Source: Gammaproteobacteria bacterium
Lineage (GTDB): Bacteria; Pseudomonadota; Gammaproteobacteria; DAOVJZ01
NCBI GenBank assembly: GCA_029882995.1
Contig: JAOUJV010000006.1
Location: 1-53,055, forward strand
Length of the DNA: 53,055 nt
Reading direction: 5' to 3'
The notes beneath the pieces are model-generated. The model was not told the origin of the DNA. It made no database searches and was given only the letters and a program-made list of their open reading frames with translations. The position numbers and the translations under genes were made by a program. This document shows, piece by piece, positions 1-9,892 of this stretch (position 1 is its first letter; the number at the start of each line of letters is the position of its first letter).

Positions 1-147
1 CCATCCCAGCCTTCACTGGATGGCAATACCGTAGAAACGCATATTGAACATGCCGCGTTTATGGATAACGCACTCAAGTATCAGGCCAGCATCCAGTTTT
101 TGAGCGGTAATATCAAAGGCATGATGACTGCGTTGAGAGGGGAATAA
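1..147 (+). CDS. flgB: FlgB, flagellar proximal rod protein (3' end only)
   Basis: Only the last 48 codons are inside the window; the frame is open from base 1 to TAA at 145-147. The C-terminus (IKGMMTALRGE) and the preceding helix with Q-x-S-I-Q-F-L match the conserved C-terminal rod helix of FlgB. FlgB forms the proximal rod just outside the MS ring. It is followed three bases later by flgC, the usual order. The 5' part, and any operon promoter, lie outside the window. Confidence 0.93.
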   Translation, partial: PSQPSLDGNTVETHIEHAAFMDNALKYQASIQFLSGNIKGMMTALRGE

Positions 148-150
148 TAA

Positions 151-561
151 ATGCCATTGTCACAAATTTTTGATGTTTCAGGCACCGCGATGACAGCACA
201 ATCAGTTCGCCTGAATACCATTGCCAGTAATCTGGCCAATGCAGAAACTGCAAGCAGCAGTGCAGAAACCGCTTATCGTGCACGTCAGCCGGTTTTTTCT
301 ACCATCCTCGAAAACGAAAAAGGCAATTCAGCCGGTGGTGTCAAGGTATTGGGTATTGTTGAAAGCCCGTTACCACCCAAACAGTTTTATAACCCCGGTC
401 ATCCAATGGCAAATAAAGACGGTTATATCTTTATGCCTAACGTCAATGCAGTAGAAGAAATGGCAAACATGATTTCGGCTTCACGTTCTTTTCAGAGCAA
501 TGTTGAAGTGATGAACACAGCTAAACAGTTAATGACGCACACATTGCGACTTGGTCAGTAA
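151..561 (+). CDS. flgC: FlgC, flagellar proximal rod protein
   Basis: This 136-residue protein has the usual FlgC length. The N-terminal rod/hook motif (LNTIASNLANAETA, about residues 22-35) and the C-terminal helix with NVNAVEEMANMI and SFQSNVEVMN are both present. These two ends pair as a coiled coil in assembled rod subunits. FlgC is an axial protein exported by the flagellar type III apparatus and stacks on FlgB. It starts three bases after the flgB stop, so the two are translationally coupled. Nothing unusual is seen. Confidence 0.97.
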   Translation: MPLSQIFDVSGTAMTAQSVRLNTIASNLANAETASSSAETAYRARQPVFSTILENEKGNSAGGVKVLGIVESPLPPKQFYNPGHPMANKDGYIFMPNVNAVEEMANMISASRSFQSNVEVMNTAKQLMTHTLRLGQ

Positions 562-577
562 ATAAAGGAGAGACCAA

Positions 578-1288
578 ATGAGTACGATTGATACAAACGG
601 TAATGATTTGGCAGCATTAGGTCTTGCAGTACCCAAACAAAAGCTTGAAAAAGCCAAGCTTGGGCAAGAAGCCTTTTTCGAATTAATGCTGACCCAACTG
701 AATAATCAGGATCCGTTAAAGCCAATGGAAAACGGTGACTTCCTTGGCCAGATTGCCCAGTTTGGTACGGTTTCCGGTATTCAGGATTTACAAAATTCTT
801 TTTCAACGCTATCCAATGCATTGACATCCAATCAGGCATTACAGGCTTCCAGTTTGATCGGTCGTACTGTACTTATCGATACCGCTGATTCAAAGGGAAG
901 AATGACTGGTTCACTTGAAGAAGGCGGCCAAATAGTGGGTGCTGTTGGTATACCGGTCAGTACACAACAGGCAGTTATCAATATTACTGACTCAAGCGGT
1001 CAGTTGGTGAGAAAAATAAATCTAGGTGAACAAAAATCCGGTGAAATTGCCTTTGCCTGGGATGGCACTATCGAAGAGGCAACAGATGGCAAGGAAGCAG
1101 TTATGGCTGGCCCAGGACAATATAAATTCTCGGCCACTATTTTGTATGAAGGTAAACAGGAAAGTGTCGGCATGTTGATTGCTGATACCGTATCCAGCGT
1201 GACGCTGGGTAATAACGGTGAAGGAATGAGAGTGAATCTTATTGATAATGGTTCACTGAACTTTGGTGATATTAAACGCATTATGTAA
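578..1288 (+). CDS. flgD: FlgD, hook cap / hook assembly scaffold
   Basis: The 236-residue product carries the FlgD N-terminal signature (FFELMLTQLNNQDPLKPMEN, about residues 33-52, then FLGQIAQF) and a C-terminal beta-rich part with FlgD Ig-like/Tudor-like character. FlgD caps the growing hook, helps FlgE subunits fold, and is discarded when the hook is complete. A good Shine-Dalgarno sequence (AAAGGAGAG) precedes the ATG. It sits between flgC and flgE as in other gammaproteobacteria. Confidence 0.96.
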   Translation: MSTIDTNGNDLAALGLAVPKQKLEKAKLGQEAFFELMLTQLNNQDPLKPMENGDFLGQIAQFGTVSGIQDLQNSFSTLSNALTSNQALQASSLIGRTVLIDTADSKGRMTGSLEEGGQIVGAVGIPVSTQQAVINITDSSGQLVRKINLGEQKSGEIAFAWDGTIEEATDGKEAVMAGPGQYKFSATILYEGKQESVGMLIADTVSSVTLGNNGEGMRVNLIDNGSLNFGDIKRIM

Positions 1289-1334
1289 TAAACGGGTTTT
1301 ATTTTACAAAAATTATTAACAGGAGAGACAGACC

Positions 1335-2948
1335 ATGCCATTTAGAATCGCGCTCAGTGGACTTAACGCATCATCAGCGGAATTGCGAGTCATTGGTAAC
1401 AACGTGGCAAATGCCAGTACAACCGGTTTCAAAAAGGCACGTACTGAATTTGCCGATATTTTTGCATCCTCCAATCTGGGTGTGACATCCAATGCGATTG
1501 GTTCCGGTGTACAGGTGTCGGCCGTAAGTCAGCAGTTCAGCCAGGGTAATATCGGGTTTACCGATAACAACCTCGATCTGGCTGTCAGTGGGTCAGGTTT
1601 CTATGTGCTGAATGATAACGGTGTCAATGTCTATACCCGTGCCGGTGCGTTTGGTGTGGATCGACAAGGTTATATTGTGAATACACAGGGTCAAGTATTG
1701 ACCGGTTTTCAGGCTGATGCTAACGGGAACATCACGGGTGCAGTAGGTGACCTGCAACTGGATACATCAGATATTTCACCATCTGCAACAACGAATATTG
1801 ATATGGCCATTAATCTGGATGCATCAGATATTATTCCAGGTAATCCGGTACCGACAACCAACATTACCATTGGAGGTGGTGTTGCATTCAACAATGCTGA
1901 TGCTGCGGGAACTGTTGTTGGTCCGACAGGAGCATTTCCTATCCGTGATAATTATGGAGTCGATAGAAATGTAACGATTACCTATACCAGAGAGGCAACG
2001 GGTAGTGATTGGAGAGCAACACTTACTGATACCGTCAGTGGAAAAACTTTTGATGCCACTTCTTTAATAGATGCATCTGCTTTCCCTGTATCCCCTAGTA
2101 ATCTAATTTTCAATTGGGTACCAGAAACAACAACAGGTGCTCAATCACCAATCGCTATAACAGTGAGTACAAACCCGATTATTGCTGCTGGTGCATCTGT
2201 TGCTGGTAATGGTGCAGCTGCAAATGGTAGTCCTCAGGCGGCTTTTGATCCAGCCAATGCCAGTACCTATAACAATTCAACTTCGCTTTCTATTTTCGAC
2301 TCATTAGGTTCGGAGCATTTGATGACGATGTATTTCAGGCAGGCAACTCAGGCTAATGAATGGGAAATGTTTACTTATTCAGATGGCGTGAATGTGGGTA
2401 CTGTAACGGGTGATCAATTGATTTTCTCTACAGCAGGTCTATTGGCAACACCTGCAGCACCTTCATCATATACAACAACTTTTAGTCCAGGAGGGGGTGC
2501 CGCTGATTTAACAATTACTACTGATGTGGCCGATTTAACCCAGTACGGTAGTGTGTTCAGTGTGAATGCATTAGTACAAAATGGATTTACTACCGGTCGC
2601 TTGAGTGGTATCGATATTTCAGATACCGGTGTGGTGACAGCCCGATTCACCAATGGTCAATCACGTACGCTGGCGCAGGTGGCATTGGCTAACTTCAGTA
2701 ATGATCAGGGTCTACGTCAGTTAGGTAATACCAGTTGGGCAGAAAGTTTTGAATCAGGTGCCGCGTTGGTCGGTGCACCGGGTAGTGGTAGTTTGGGTTT
2801 GATTCAATCGGGTGCATTGGAAGGTTCCAACGTGGATTTGACAGAGCAGTTGGTGAGTATGATTACCGCACAACGTAACTTCCAGGCTAATGCGCAGGTA
2901 ATTACGACCTCGGATACAGTGACACAGACCATTATTAATATCAGATAA
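1335..2948 (+). CDS. flgE: FlgE, flagellar hook protein (enlarged)
   Basis: FlgE polymerises into the universal joint between rod and filament. The N-terminal motif ([18 protein letters not shown]) and the C-terminal part with [17 protein letters not shown] and NFQANAQVI are canonical. At 537 residues it is well over the roughly 400 of enteric FlgE. The extra length lies in the outer D2 region, about residues 165-310, which is rich in Gly, Ala, Thr and Ser. The start is supported by AACAGGAGAG upstream of the ATG. Hook length would be set by FliK in this window. Confidence 0.97.
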   Translation: MPFRIALSGLNASSAELRVIGNNVANASTTGFKKARTEFADIFASSNLGVTSNAIGSGVQVSAVSQQFSQGNIGFTDNNLDLAVSGSGFYVLNDNGVNVYTRAGAFGVDRQGYIVNTQGQVLTGFQADANGNITGAVGDLQLDTSDISPSATTNIDMAINLDASDIIPGNPVPTTNITIGGGVAFNNADAAGTVVGPTGAFPIRDNYGVDRNVTITYTREATGSDWRATLTDTVSGKTFDATSLIDASAFPVSPSNLIFNWVPETTTGAQSPIAITVSTNPIIAAGASVAGNGAAANGSPQAAFDPANASTYNNSTSLSIFDSLGSEHLMTMYFRQATQANEWEMFTYSDGVNVGTVTGDQLIFSTAGLLATPAAPSSYTTTFSPGGGAADLTITTDVADLTQYGSVFSVNALVQNGFTTGRLSGIDISDTGVVTARFTNGQSRTLAQVALANFSNDQGLRQLGNTSWAESFESGAALVGAPGSGSLGLIQSGALEGSNVDLTEQLVSMITAQRNFQANAQVITTSDTVTQTIINIR

Positions 2949-2978
2949 CACACGCTTTTTAACTGAAGGTTAAGAAAT

Positions 2979-3722
2979 ATGGATCGCATGTTGTACATTG
3001 CCATGAACGGAGCCAAGCAGACAATGACTGCGCAGGCGATCACGGCAAACAATCTGGCCAATGTAAGCTCAACAGGCTTTCGTGCCGATCTTGCAAAAAT
3101 GTTGAGTTTACCGGTCAGTGGTACCGGTTTTCCATCACGCGTTTATTCTGAAACCGAAAATCCGGATGTTGATTTTCAATCCGGTGCAATCATACCAACC
3201 GGCAATGAGCTGGATGTGGCGATCAGTGGTGATGGCTGGCTTACAATCCAAACTCCCGATGGTAATGAGGCTTATACTCGTGCCGGTAATCTGAGTATCT
3301 CGCCACAAGGCGGGTTTTTAACTACCGTTAATGGATTGCCACTTTTAGGTAATGGCGGTCCGATTGCAATACCACCTTACTCAAAATTAGAAATTGCCTC
3401 TGATGGCACCATTTCTATTTTACCGGTTGGTCAGGAACCGGGAACTCTGTCTGTTATCGATCGTATTCGGTTGGTTAACCCAGCGAAAGCAGATTTATTC
3501 AAGGGAACAGATGGCCTGTTTCGTCATCGCAATAATGAAACAGCAATACCGAATATTAATGTCACATTAGTCGGTGGGGCACTGGAAAGCAGTAATGTCA
3601 ATGCGGTGGCTTCCATGGTGGATATGATTACACAGGCACGTAGTTTCGAAATGCAAGTCAAAATGATGAAAATGGCTGATGAGAATGACAGTACATCGGC
3701 ACGATTAATGCAGATGAGTTAA
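2979..3722 (+). CDS. flgF: FlgF, flagellar proximal rod protein
   Basis: The 247-residue product has the rod/hook N-terminal motif (ITANNLANVSSTGFRADL), the central FlgE/F/G-like DGWLTIQTPDGNEAYTRAGN segment, and a C-terminal coiled-coil helix (ALESSNVNAVASMVDMI). FlgF is a rod component above FlgB/FlgC, exported by the flagellar apparatus. An AAGGTTAAG ribosome-binding site precedes the ATG. Length and order are normal. Confidence 0.96.
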   Translation: MDRMLYIAMNGAKQTMTAQAITANNLANVSSTGFRADLAKMLSLPVSGTGFPSRVYSETENPDVDFQSGAIIPTGNELDVAISGDGWLTIQTPDGNEAYTRAGNLSISPQGGFLTTVNGLPLLGNGGPIAIPPYSKLEIASDGTISILPVGQEPGTLSVIDRIRLVNPAKADLFKGTDGLFRHRNNETAIPNINVTLVGGALESSNVNAVASMVDMITQARSFEMQVKMMKMADENDSTSARLMQMS

Positions 3723-3774
3723 AAACCCGTTCATGCGACAGAATTTTGTCACATGATGCTGATTGGAGAATATT

Positions 3775-4560
3775 ATGGAAAGAGCTTTGTGGATTGCTAA
3801 AACAGGTCTTGATGCCCAGCAAAACAAGTTGGCCGTTATTTCCAATAACCTGGCTAACGTAAATACCAATGCTTTCAAACGTGATCGCGCTGTATTTGAA
3901 GATTTGTTATATCAAAACCTGAGACAAGTGGGCGGTTCGACTTCACAAAGTACTGAATTACCAACAGGTAAACGGTTGGGTACCGGTGTCAGGATCGTGG
4001 CGACAGAGAAACTGCATACGCAGGGTAATGTAATACAGACCGAAAATCAGCTTGATATGGCCATTAATGGTCGTGGTTATTTCCAGATATTGTTACCGGA
4101 TGGAACAACCGCCTATACGCGTGATGGTTCTTTCCAGACAAACTCTCAAGGGCAGGTAGTGACCTCATCCGGTTATGAACTACAGCCTGCAATTACCATT
4201 CCAAGTGATGCCATTAGTGTATCTATTGGTCAGGACGGTACTTTTTCATCTCTGTTACAGGGCAACCCGACTCCAATTACATTAGGTAATTTACAGTTGG
4301 CTGATTTTGTTAATCCGGCTGGTTTACAGGCGATTGGTGAAAATCTGTATCTGGAAACTTCATCCAGTAGTACGGCAACTGCCGGCACACCGGGTCAAAG
4401 TGGTCTTGGTGGATTAATACAGGGATCATTGGAAAGTTCGAATGTGAATGTTGTGGAAGAACTGGTAAACATGATTGAAACACAACGTGCTTACGAAATG
4501 AATTCAAAAGTCATTTCAACAGCAGACGGTATGTTGCGTTATATAAGTAATAATTTGTAA
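3775..4560 (+). CDS. flgG: FlgG, flagellar distal rod protein
   Basis: This 261-residue protein begins MERALWIAKTGLDAQ, the typical FlgG start. The conserved NNLANVNTNAFKRDRAVFEDLLYQ segment and the C-terminal SLESSNVNVVEELVNMIETQ helix are present. The frame is open to a TTG at 3763, but ATG 3775 follows a GGAGA ribosome-binding site at the right distance, so I use it. FlgG forms the distal rod that passes through the P and L rings. Its stop is followed by an inverted-repeat pair that separates it from flgH. Confidence 0.96.
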   Translation: MERALWIAKTGLDAQQNKLAVISNNLANVNTNAFKRDRAVFEDLLYQNLRQVGGSTSQSTELPTGKRLGTGVRIVATEKLHTQGNVIQTENQLDMAINGRGYFQILLPDGTTAYTRDGSFQTNSQGQVVTSSGYELQPAITIPSDAISVSIGQDGTFSSLLQGNPTPITLGNLQLADFVNPAGLQAIGENLYLETSSSSTATAGTPGQSGLGGLIQGSLESSNVNVVEELVNMIETQRAYEMNSKVISTADGMLRYISNNL

Positions 4561-4627
4561 TTTGAGTATTTAAAAGTTTGAAAGGTTAATAAAGTTGGAA
4601 GGTTGAGAAACCTCTGAAGAATTGTTC

Positions 4628-4722
4628 TCCCTCTCCCTTTGGGAGAGGGCCGGGGTGAGGGAATATATTACAAGAGAGCTGTTAGCTCCCCTCACCCTAA
4701 CCCTCTCCCGGAGGGAGAGGGG
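4628..4722. repeat. Pair of inverted REP-like palindromes (BIME-like) between flgG and flgH
   Basis: Two related palindromic units face each other. The left unit (4628-4661) reads CCCTCTCCCTTTGGGAGAGG followed by a GGGTGAGGG tail. The right unit (4688-4722) is its near reverse complement, starting with a CCCCTCACCC tail and then a CTCTCCCGGAGGGAGAG palindrome. About 26 bases separate them. Each unit folds alone, and the two can also pair with each other. This is the layout of a REP doublet (REPIN/BIME). It may act as an mRNA stabiliser or weak terminator between flgG and flgH. Confidence 0.85.
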
Positions 4723-4748
4723 ATTAAGTGGAAAAACTAAAAGGCGCA

Positions 4749-5453
4749 ATGATGAAAAAATATTTTACAGGAATCATACTGATCATGTTTTTAACTGGCT
4801 GCGCATCAGAAAAAATGGCACGTGATCCGGAATATGCGGCAGTCAGACCTGCTGCCATGAAACCACAGGAATACAGCAATGGGGCGATCTATCAGGCAGG
4901 TTATGATATTCGTTTATATGAAGACCCACGTGCACGCAGGGTCGGTGATATTATTACGATTATTCTGACTGAGCAGACAGATGCCAGCAAGTCAGCCACG
5001 ACCAGTCTGGAAAAAGACACAAATAACACAATTACAAATCCAACTATTCTTGGATCAACACCCAGCTTTAATGTGCCAGGTGTGCTCCCGTTGGAGAGTA
5101 ACAGGAACAATAATCTCGGCACCAGTCTGGGATCTGCACACGATTTTGAAGGTGAAGGTAAAAGTGCGCAGAGTAACAGTTTGACAGGTAATATTTCGGT
5201 TACGGTAGTTGAAGTGTTGCCAAATGGTAACCTTGTTATTCGCGGTGAAAAAATTATTTCCCTGAATCAGGGTGATGAGTATGTGCGTGTTGCCGGCATT
5301 GTGCGCGCGCAGGATGTCACCTCCAAAAATACCGTGTTATCAACACAAATTGCAGATGCACACATTTCCTATGGCGGTAATGGCATGGTGGCTGACAGTA
5401 ATAAATTGGGCTGGTTGGCGAGATTCTTTGTTAGTGCAATTATGCCATTTTAA
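4749..5453 (+). CDS. flgH: FlgH, flagellar L-ring lipoprotein
   Basis: FlgH forms the outer-membrane L ring, the bushing around the distal rod. A short lipoprotein signal ends in LTGC, with the lipidated Cys about 17 residues in. The mature part has the FlgH signatures [20 protein letters not shown] and [16 protein letters not shown], and a C-terminal [16 protein letters not shown]. The frame is open further upstream to a GTG at 4728, but that lies against the repeat. Tandem ATGs at 4749 and 4752 precede a clean signal peptide, so one of them is the start. Length (about 234 residues) is normal. Confidence 0.95.
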   Translation: MMKKYFTGIILIMFLTGCASEKMARDPEYAAVRPAAMKPQEYSNGAIYQAGYDIRLYEDPRARRVGDIITIILTEQTDASKSATTSLEKDTNNTITNPTILGSTPSFNVPGVLPLESNRNNNLGTSLGSAHDFEGEGKSAQSNSLTGNISVTVVEVLPNGNLVIRGEKIISLNQGDEYVRVAGIVRAQDVTSKNTVLSTQIADAHISYGGNGMVADSNKLGWLARFFVSAIMPF

Positions 5454-5479
5454 AGGTAAACATAAGGCAGGAAGATGTA

Positions 5480-6604
5480 ATGAAAAACAGATTATCTAAA
5501 ACAGCATGGTTTCAGGGCATTCTTGCGTGTCTGGTTTTTCTGTTTGCCGGTCTTGTGCAGGCAGAACGTATCAAGGACATTTCTGCTGTTGCCGGTGTAC
5601 GTAGCAACCAGTTGATCGGTTATGGTCTGGTGGTAGGGTTAAATGGTACCGGTGACCAGACAACACAAACCCCTTTTACCATTCAAAGCATTAAAAGTAT
5701 GCTGGCACAGTTTGGTGTGACACTACCGCCAGATTCAAATCCGCAGTTAAAAAATATTGCAGCAGTGGTTATCCATGCTGACTTGCCACCCTTTGCCAAG
5801 GTGGGACAAACTATAGATATTACCGTTTCCTCTTTGGGTAATGCCAAAAGCCTGCGCGGTGGCAGTTTATTAATGGCACCTCTAAAAGGTGCTGACAACA
5901 AGATTTATGCCATGGCACAAGGTAATCTGGTTGTAGGTGGATTTGGCGCATCAGGTGATGATGGTTCCAGTATTACTGTTAATATTCCCAGTGTCGGTCG
6001 TATCCCGAATGGCGCAACGGTTGAACGTACAGTACAAACTTCTTTTGCCCAAAATGGACCGCTGGTTTTGAATTTGCACACACCGGATTTTACAACGGCC
6101 ATTCGTGTTGCCGATGTGATTAATGAATCGGTAGGTAAAGGGACTGCCAAGGCAATTGATGCATCCAGCATACGTGTCAGTGCACCATTTACATCAGAGC
6201 AGCGCGTTGCATTTGTATCCTTACTTGAAAACCTGAATATTAATCCCGGGCAATCTGCGGCCAAGGTTATTATTAACTCGCGTACAGGCACAGTCGTTAT
6301 CGGGCAGAATGTACGTGTCATGCCTGCCGCTATTTCACACGGTAATCTAACGGTGACTATTACTTCCAAGCCGGTTGTCAGTCAACCCGGCCCATTAGCC
6401 GGTGGCAGCACTGTGGTTGTTCCAACAACAGATATCGAAGTGAAACAGGAAAGGAAACGCATGTTCCTGCTGGATACCGGTGTTTCACTTAATGAAGTGG
6501 TGCAGGCAGTGAATCAGGTAGGTGCGGCACCGGGTGATCTGGTAGCGATACTGGAGGCATTGAAAGAGTCCGGTGCGTTAAAGGCTGAATTAATCATTAT
6601 ATAA
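5480..6604 (+). CDS. flgI: FlgI, flagellar P-ring protein
   Basis: This 374-residue periplasmic protein has a Sec signal peptide (hydrophobic stretch about residues 10-25, likely cleavage after VQA at 28). The mature part starts [20 protein letters not shown], a highly conserved FlgI sequence. The end ([20 protein letters not shown]) is also canonical. FlgI subunits form the P ring in the peptidoglycan layer around the rod. AGGAAG gives the ribosome-binding site, and flgI follows flgH closely, as is normal. Confidence 0.97.
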   Translation: MKNRLSKTAWFQGILACLVFLFAGLVQAERIKDISAVAGVRSNQLIGYGLVVGLNGTGDQTTQTPFTIQSIKSMLAQFGVTLPPDSNPQLKNIAAVVIHADLPPFAKVGQTIDITVSSLGNAKSLRGGSLLMAPLKGADNKIYAMAQGNLVVGGFGASGDDGSSITVNIPSVGRIPNGATVERTVQTSFAQNGPLVLNLHTPDFTTAIRVADVINESVGKGTAKAIDASSIRVSAPFTSEQRVAFVSLLENLNINPGQSAAKVIINSRTGTVVIGQNVRVMPAAISHGNLTVTITSKPVVSQPGPLAGGSTVVVPTTDIEVKQERKRMFLLDTGVSLNEVVQAVNQVGAAPGDLVAILEALKESGALKAELIII

Positions 6605-6617
6605 ACAGGTATAAATC

Positions 6618-7577
6618 ATGAAACCCGTTGTTGCCGATGCTGATGTTTATACCGATTTTAACGGGTTGGCACAACTGCGTCGTGATGTGCGAAACGATTC
6701 GCCTGAAGCAATTAAAAAGGTTGCCGAACAATTTGAGGCCTTGTTTTTGCAGATGATGCTTAAAAGCATGCGTGATGCCAGCTTTGGTGATGAACTTTTT
6801 GATTCATCCCAGAGTGATATGTATCGCGATATGTTTGATCAACAAATTGCAATCACACTATCCAAGCGTCGCGGACTGGGGCTTGCAGATATGCTGGAAC
6901 GTCAATTGTCCAAAGGTGGAGATGCAATGAATCTGAATCCTGAGCAAGGCAAGGAAAACACATTGGCAATGCTACGTCGTAATGCTTTGGCTGACATCAA
7001 GCCTGTGATGCCATTCAATCCGGTGATACAAAAAAATACCGGTAATATTTATGAATCAGAGCAGGATTTTATTGAAGGAGTCTGGCCTCATGCACAACGT
7101 GCCGGTCATGAACTGGGTGTTGATCCGGCCGTACTGGTTGCACAAGCGGCACTGGAAACAGGTTGGGGCAAACATTCAATGAAAAACAGCAGTGGTCAGT
7201 ACAGTCATAACCTGTTTGGTATCAAGGCAGATAACCGTTGGCAAGGTGCAACGGTTTCTGTCATGACAACAGAATATGAAGATGGTGTGGTGACACGTCA
7301 ACGCGCCAAATTCCGAGCCTATGCTTCCCCGAAAGAGAGTTTTGAGGACTATGTCAGCTTTATCAAGAACAGTCCGCGTTATCAGGAAGCACTGGGGCAG
7401 GCGCATGATGCCTATGGTTATGTGCGTGGATTACAAGACGCGGGATATGCTTCTGATCCTGCTTATGCTAATAAAATCATGCGGATACTCAGGGGTGATA
7501 CCTTTGGTAATGTGATGAAAGATTTAAATATTAGTGAAAGCAGGCCGATAAACAATTTAAAGGATAAGGCAGGATGA
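6618..7577 (+). CDS. flgJ: FlgJ, rod cap protein with peptidoglycan hydrolase domain
   Basis: FlgJ is bifunctional, with a rod-assembly chaperone region at the N-terminus (about residues 20-95, including FEALFLQMMLKSMRDASFGD) and a beta-N-acetylglucosaminidase-type domain at the C-terminus (about 155-300). The proposed catalytic acid is in AALETGWGKHS, Glu180. At 319 residues it is the full fused form typical of beta/gammaproteobacteria. It opens the peptidoglycan for the growing rod. Its last codons (near SRPINN) also contain a sigma-28 promoter for flgK. Confidence 0.96.
   Translation: MKPVVADADVYTDFNGLAQLRRDVRNDSPEAIKKVAEQFEALFLQMMLKSMRDASFGDELFDSSQSDMYRDMFDQQIAITLSKRRGLGLADMLERQLSKGGDAMNLNPEQGKENTLAMLRRNALADIKPVMPFNPVIQKNTGNIYESEQDFIEGVWPHAQRAGHELGVDPAVLVAQAALETGWGKHSMKNSSGQYSHNLFGIKADNRWQGATVSVMTTEYEDGVVTRQRAKFRAYASPKESFEDYVSFIKNSPRYQEALGQAHDAYGYVRGLQDAGYASDPAYANKIMRILRGDTFGNVMKDLNISESRPINNLKDKAG
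7525..7551 (+). promoter_or_regulatory. Sigma-28 (FliA) promoter for flgKL, inside the flgJ 3' end
   Basis: The sequence TAAATATT-N11-GCCGATAA has the exact spacing and a perfect -10 octamer for the FliA consensus TAAAGTTT-N11-GCCGATAA; the -35 matches 6 of 8. It lies in the last codons of flgJ, 57 bases before the flgK ATG. This would allow late expression of the hook-filament junction genes, as known for flgKL in enteric bacteria. The promoter call is inference from sequence only. Confidence 0.75.
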
Positions 7578-7607
7578 GAAACTCAGACTGTATCCTGGAG
7601 GTGATTT

Positions 7608-9887
7608 ATGGCTGATCCGTTAAGTACGGCGGTATCTGGACTGCTTGCTGTCCAGCGTTCGCTTGCCACTGCCAGTCATAATATTACCAACGCCAACACG
7701 GAAGGCTTTAGTCGTCAGCGCGTAGAAAATTCCACACGTACGCCCGAATTTACCGGTACCGGTTATATTGGAACCGGTGTTAAAACTGATACCGTCAAGC
7801 GTATCTTTAATGACTTCATTTATGAACAGGTAGTAACCGCTTCTTCTGCTTTTCATCAGGAAGACAGTTATGTGTCGTTAATTAATCAGATTGATAATAT
7901 GTTGGCTGATCCGAATACCGGTCTGAGTGCATCGCTGGAACGGTTTTTTGGTGCAGTACAGGAGGTGGCAGATGATCCAACATCAATACCTGCCAGACAA
8001 GCGCTGATCAGTGAGGGAGATGCACTGGTTTATAATTTCCAGATATTTGACAAGCGCTTTGATGACATTAATACAACAATTAACAATACGATTGAATCAA
8101 CAGTACAGGATATCAATTCACTGGCGCAGGATATTGCTGCTGTTAACAAGCAGATTACCGAGACACGCGGTTCAATTAATGATCAACCCCCGAATGATTT
8201 GCTGGATAAACGTAATCTGCTGATTAAACAGTTATCCGAGCTGATTTCTGTTGACACTTTTGAACAAGACGATGGTGCGATAAACGTCTTTATAGGCAGA
8301 GGACAGTCACTGGTGGTTGGTATTCATGCGCAGCAAATACAAACCACACGGGATCCACTGGATCCAAGTCGTCTTGATGTAGGTGTTACACTGGGAACAT
8401 CATCTAATGTCAATATTATTTCCGATTTCTTGACAGGCGGTTCACTCGGTGGGGCATTAAGTTTCAGGGACAATGTACTTGATAATGTCATCTATGAAGT
8501 AGGGCGTGTTGCTTTGGGGTTGACGACTGATTTTAATGAGCAGCACCGCTTGGGAATGGATCTGAACAGCGTATTGGGTGAAAACTTTTTTAATGTGCCA
8601 ACAACCAAGGTTATTGCCAGTACCAATAATATTATTAGTTCAGGTATCAGTGTTACCATTTCTGATGTAAATCAGCTGGAACCCAGTGATTATGAACTGG
8701 TTTATAACGGAAGTAATAACTTTACCCTGACACGTTTGACTGATGGTAATGTAACCAGCATCAATACAGGCGGTGTCTATCCTTATACCAGTACAGCAAT
8801 TGATGGCTTTACAATCGGGATTACTGCCGCGCCCTCGCAGGGTGATACCTTCCTGTTGCGCACCACCTCTTATGCGGCCCAGGGTGTTAGCCTTGCAATT
8901 ACCAATGCACAGGATGTAGCCGCCGCCGTGCCTGTGCGTACAAATATCTCCCTCAATAATACCGGTGTCGCAGCGATTGATTCAGGGCAAGTTGTGGACA
9001 GAGCCAGTTTTGTGAGTGATACGTATACTATTCATATGGCTGCTGCAACAACAGCGACTGCTGCTGCGCCTATTAGTTTTTTCGATGATGCTCCTACAGA
9101 TGACACACTTCAATATGAACTCCGGATCAATGGGTTTCTGGTTAACACCTACAATGAAGGTGATTCCCGAACATTGGCTCAGTTGCAAACTGATATTAAT
9201 ACAGATACAGCTAATACCGGTGTAAGCGCTTATCTTAATGCAGCAGGAACAACACTTTACCTGGCCAATGATCCTGCAACTGCATTACCGATATCCGTTA
9301 CCGAGACGTTTACAGGATATACTGAAGCTACAGACACGTTAACGGGACTGTTTGGTTCAGCTCTTTCGAGTGCAGGTGACACCAATACGATTACATACAG
9401 TAGCCCGGCAGATAGTTATATTGTTCTGGACAGTGGTAATAATGTGGAAGCCAGCGGTACTTATACTTCCGGAAATAATATTACCTTCAGTGGGATTCAG
9501 GTAAATATTAAGGATGCGGCTAATCTGGGTGATCAATTTACGGTGTTGTCTAATAATAATGGTGTGAGTGACAACCGTAATGCCTTGTTACTGGCTGCCC
9601 TGCAAACTAACAGAAATCTGGATAATGGAAACTCAACGTATCAAACGGCTTATGGCAAGATGGTGGCGACAGTTGGTATCCAGACAAGGCAGGCCGAAAT
9701 CACGCGTGATGCCAACGAGGCACTTTTATATCAGGCAGAAGAAACACATTCTTCAATCTCCGGTGTTAATCTGGACGAAGAAGCAGCGAATATGATTAAA
9801 TTCCAGCAGTCCTATCAGGCCATTGCACAGGTGATTGCAACGACTGATCTTATTTTCCAAACGTTGATTAATGCTGTTTCGAGGTAG
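7608..9887 (+). CDS. flgK: FlgK, hook-associated protein 1 (enlarged)
   Basis: FlgK is the first junction protein between hook and filament. The N-terminus (TAVSGLLAVQRSLATASHNITNANTEGFSRQ) and the C-terminus (SGVNLDEEAANMIKFQQSYQ, then ATTDLIFQTLINAVSR) are diagnostic. At 759 residues it is about 200 longer than enteric FlgK. The extra mass includes a segment at about residues 470-645 that is clearly related to a segment in the neighbouring FlgL (about 220-402). A GGAGGTGA ribosome-binding site precedes the ATG. A sigma-28 promoter lies just upstream. Confidence 0.97.
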   Translation: MADPLSTAVSGLLAVQRSLATASHNITNANTEGFSRQRVENSTRTPEFTGTGYIGTGVKTDTVKRIFNDFIYEQVVTASSAFHQEDSYVSLINQIDNMLADPNTGLSASLERFFGAVQEVADDPTSIPARQALISEGDALVYNFQIFDKRFDDINTTINNTIESTVQDINSLAQDIAAVNKQITETRGSINDQPPNDLLDKRNLLIKQLSELISVDTFEQDDGAINVFIGRGQSLVVGIHAQQIQTTRDPLDPSRLDVGVTLGTSSNVNIISDFLTGGSLGGALSFRDNVLDNVIYEVGRVALGLTTDFNEQHRLGMDLNSVLGENFFNVPTTKVIASTNNIISSGISVTISDVNQLEPSDYELVYNGSNNFTLTRLTDGNVTSINTGGVYPYTSTAIDGFTIGITAAPSQGDTFLLRTTSYAAQGVSLAITNAQDVAAAVPVRTNISLNNTGVAAIDSGQVVDRASFVSDTYTIHMAAATTATAAAPISFFDDAPTDDTLQYELRINGFLVNTYNEGDSRTLAQLQTDINTDTANTGVSAYLNAAGTTLYLANDPATALPISVTETFTGYTEATDTLTGLFGSALSSAGDTNTITYSSPADSYIVLDSGNNVEASGTYTSGNNITFSGIQVNIKDAANLGDQFTVLSNNNGVSDNRNALLLAALQTNRNLDNGNSTYQTAYGKMVATVGIQTRQAEITRDANEALLYQAEETHSSISGVNLDEEAANMIKFQQSYQAIAQVIATTDLIFQTLINAVSR

Positions 9888-9892
9888 CGATC

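Noticed and set aside
3733-3755. Imperfect inverted repeat TGCGACA / TGTCACA before flgG
   Set aside because: Only seven pairs with a mismatch and no context; it may be chance.
4622-4825. 67-residue frame through the REP doublet into flgH
   Set aside because: It is made of the palindromes and an out-of-frame part of flgH.
5905-6369. 154-residue open frame on the - strand inside flgI
   Set aside because: It is fully antisense to a well-conserved flgI and shows no family features.
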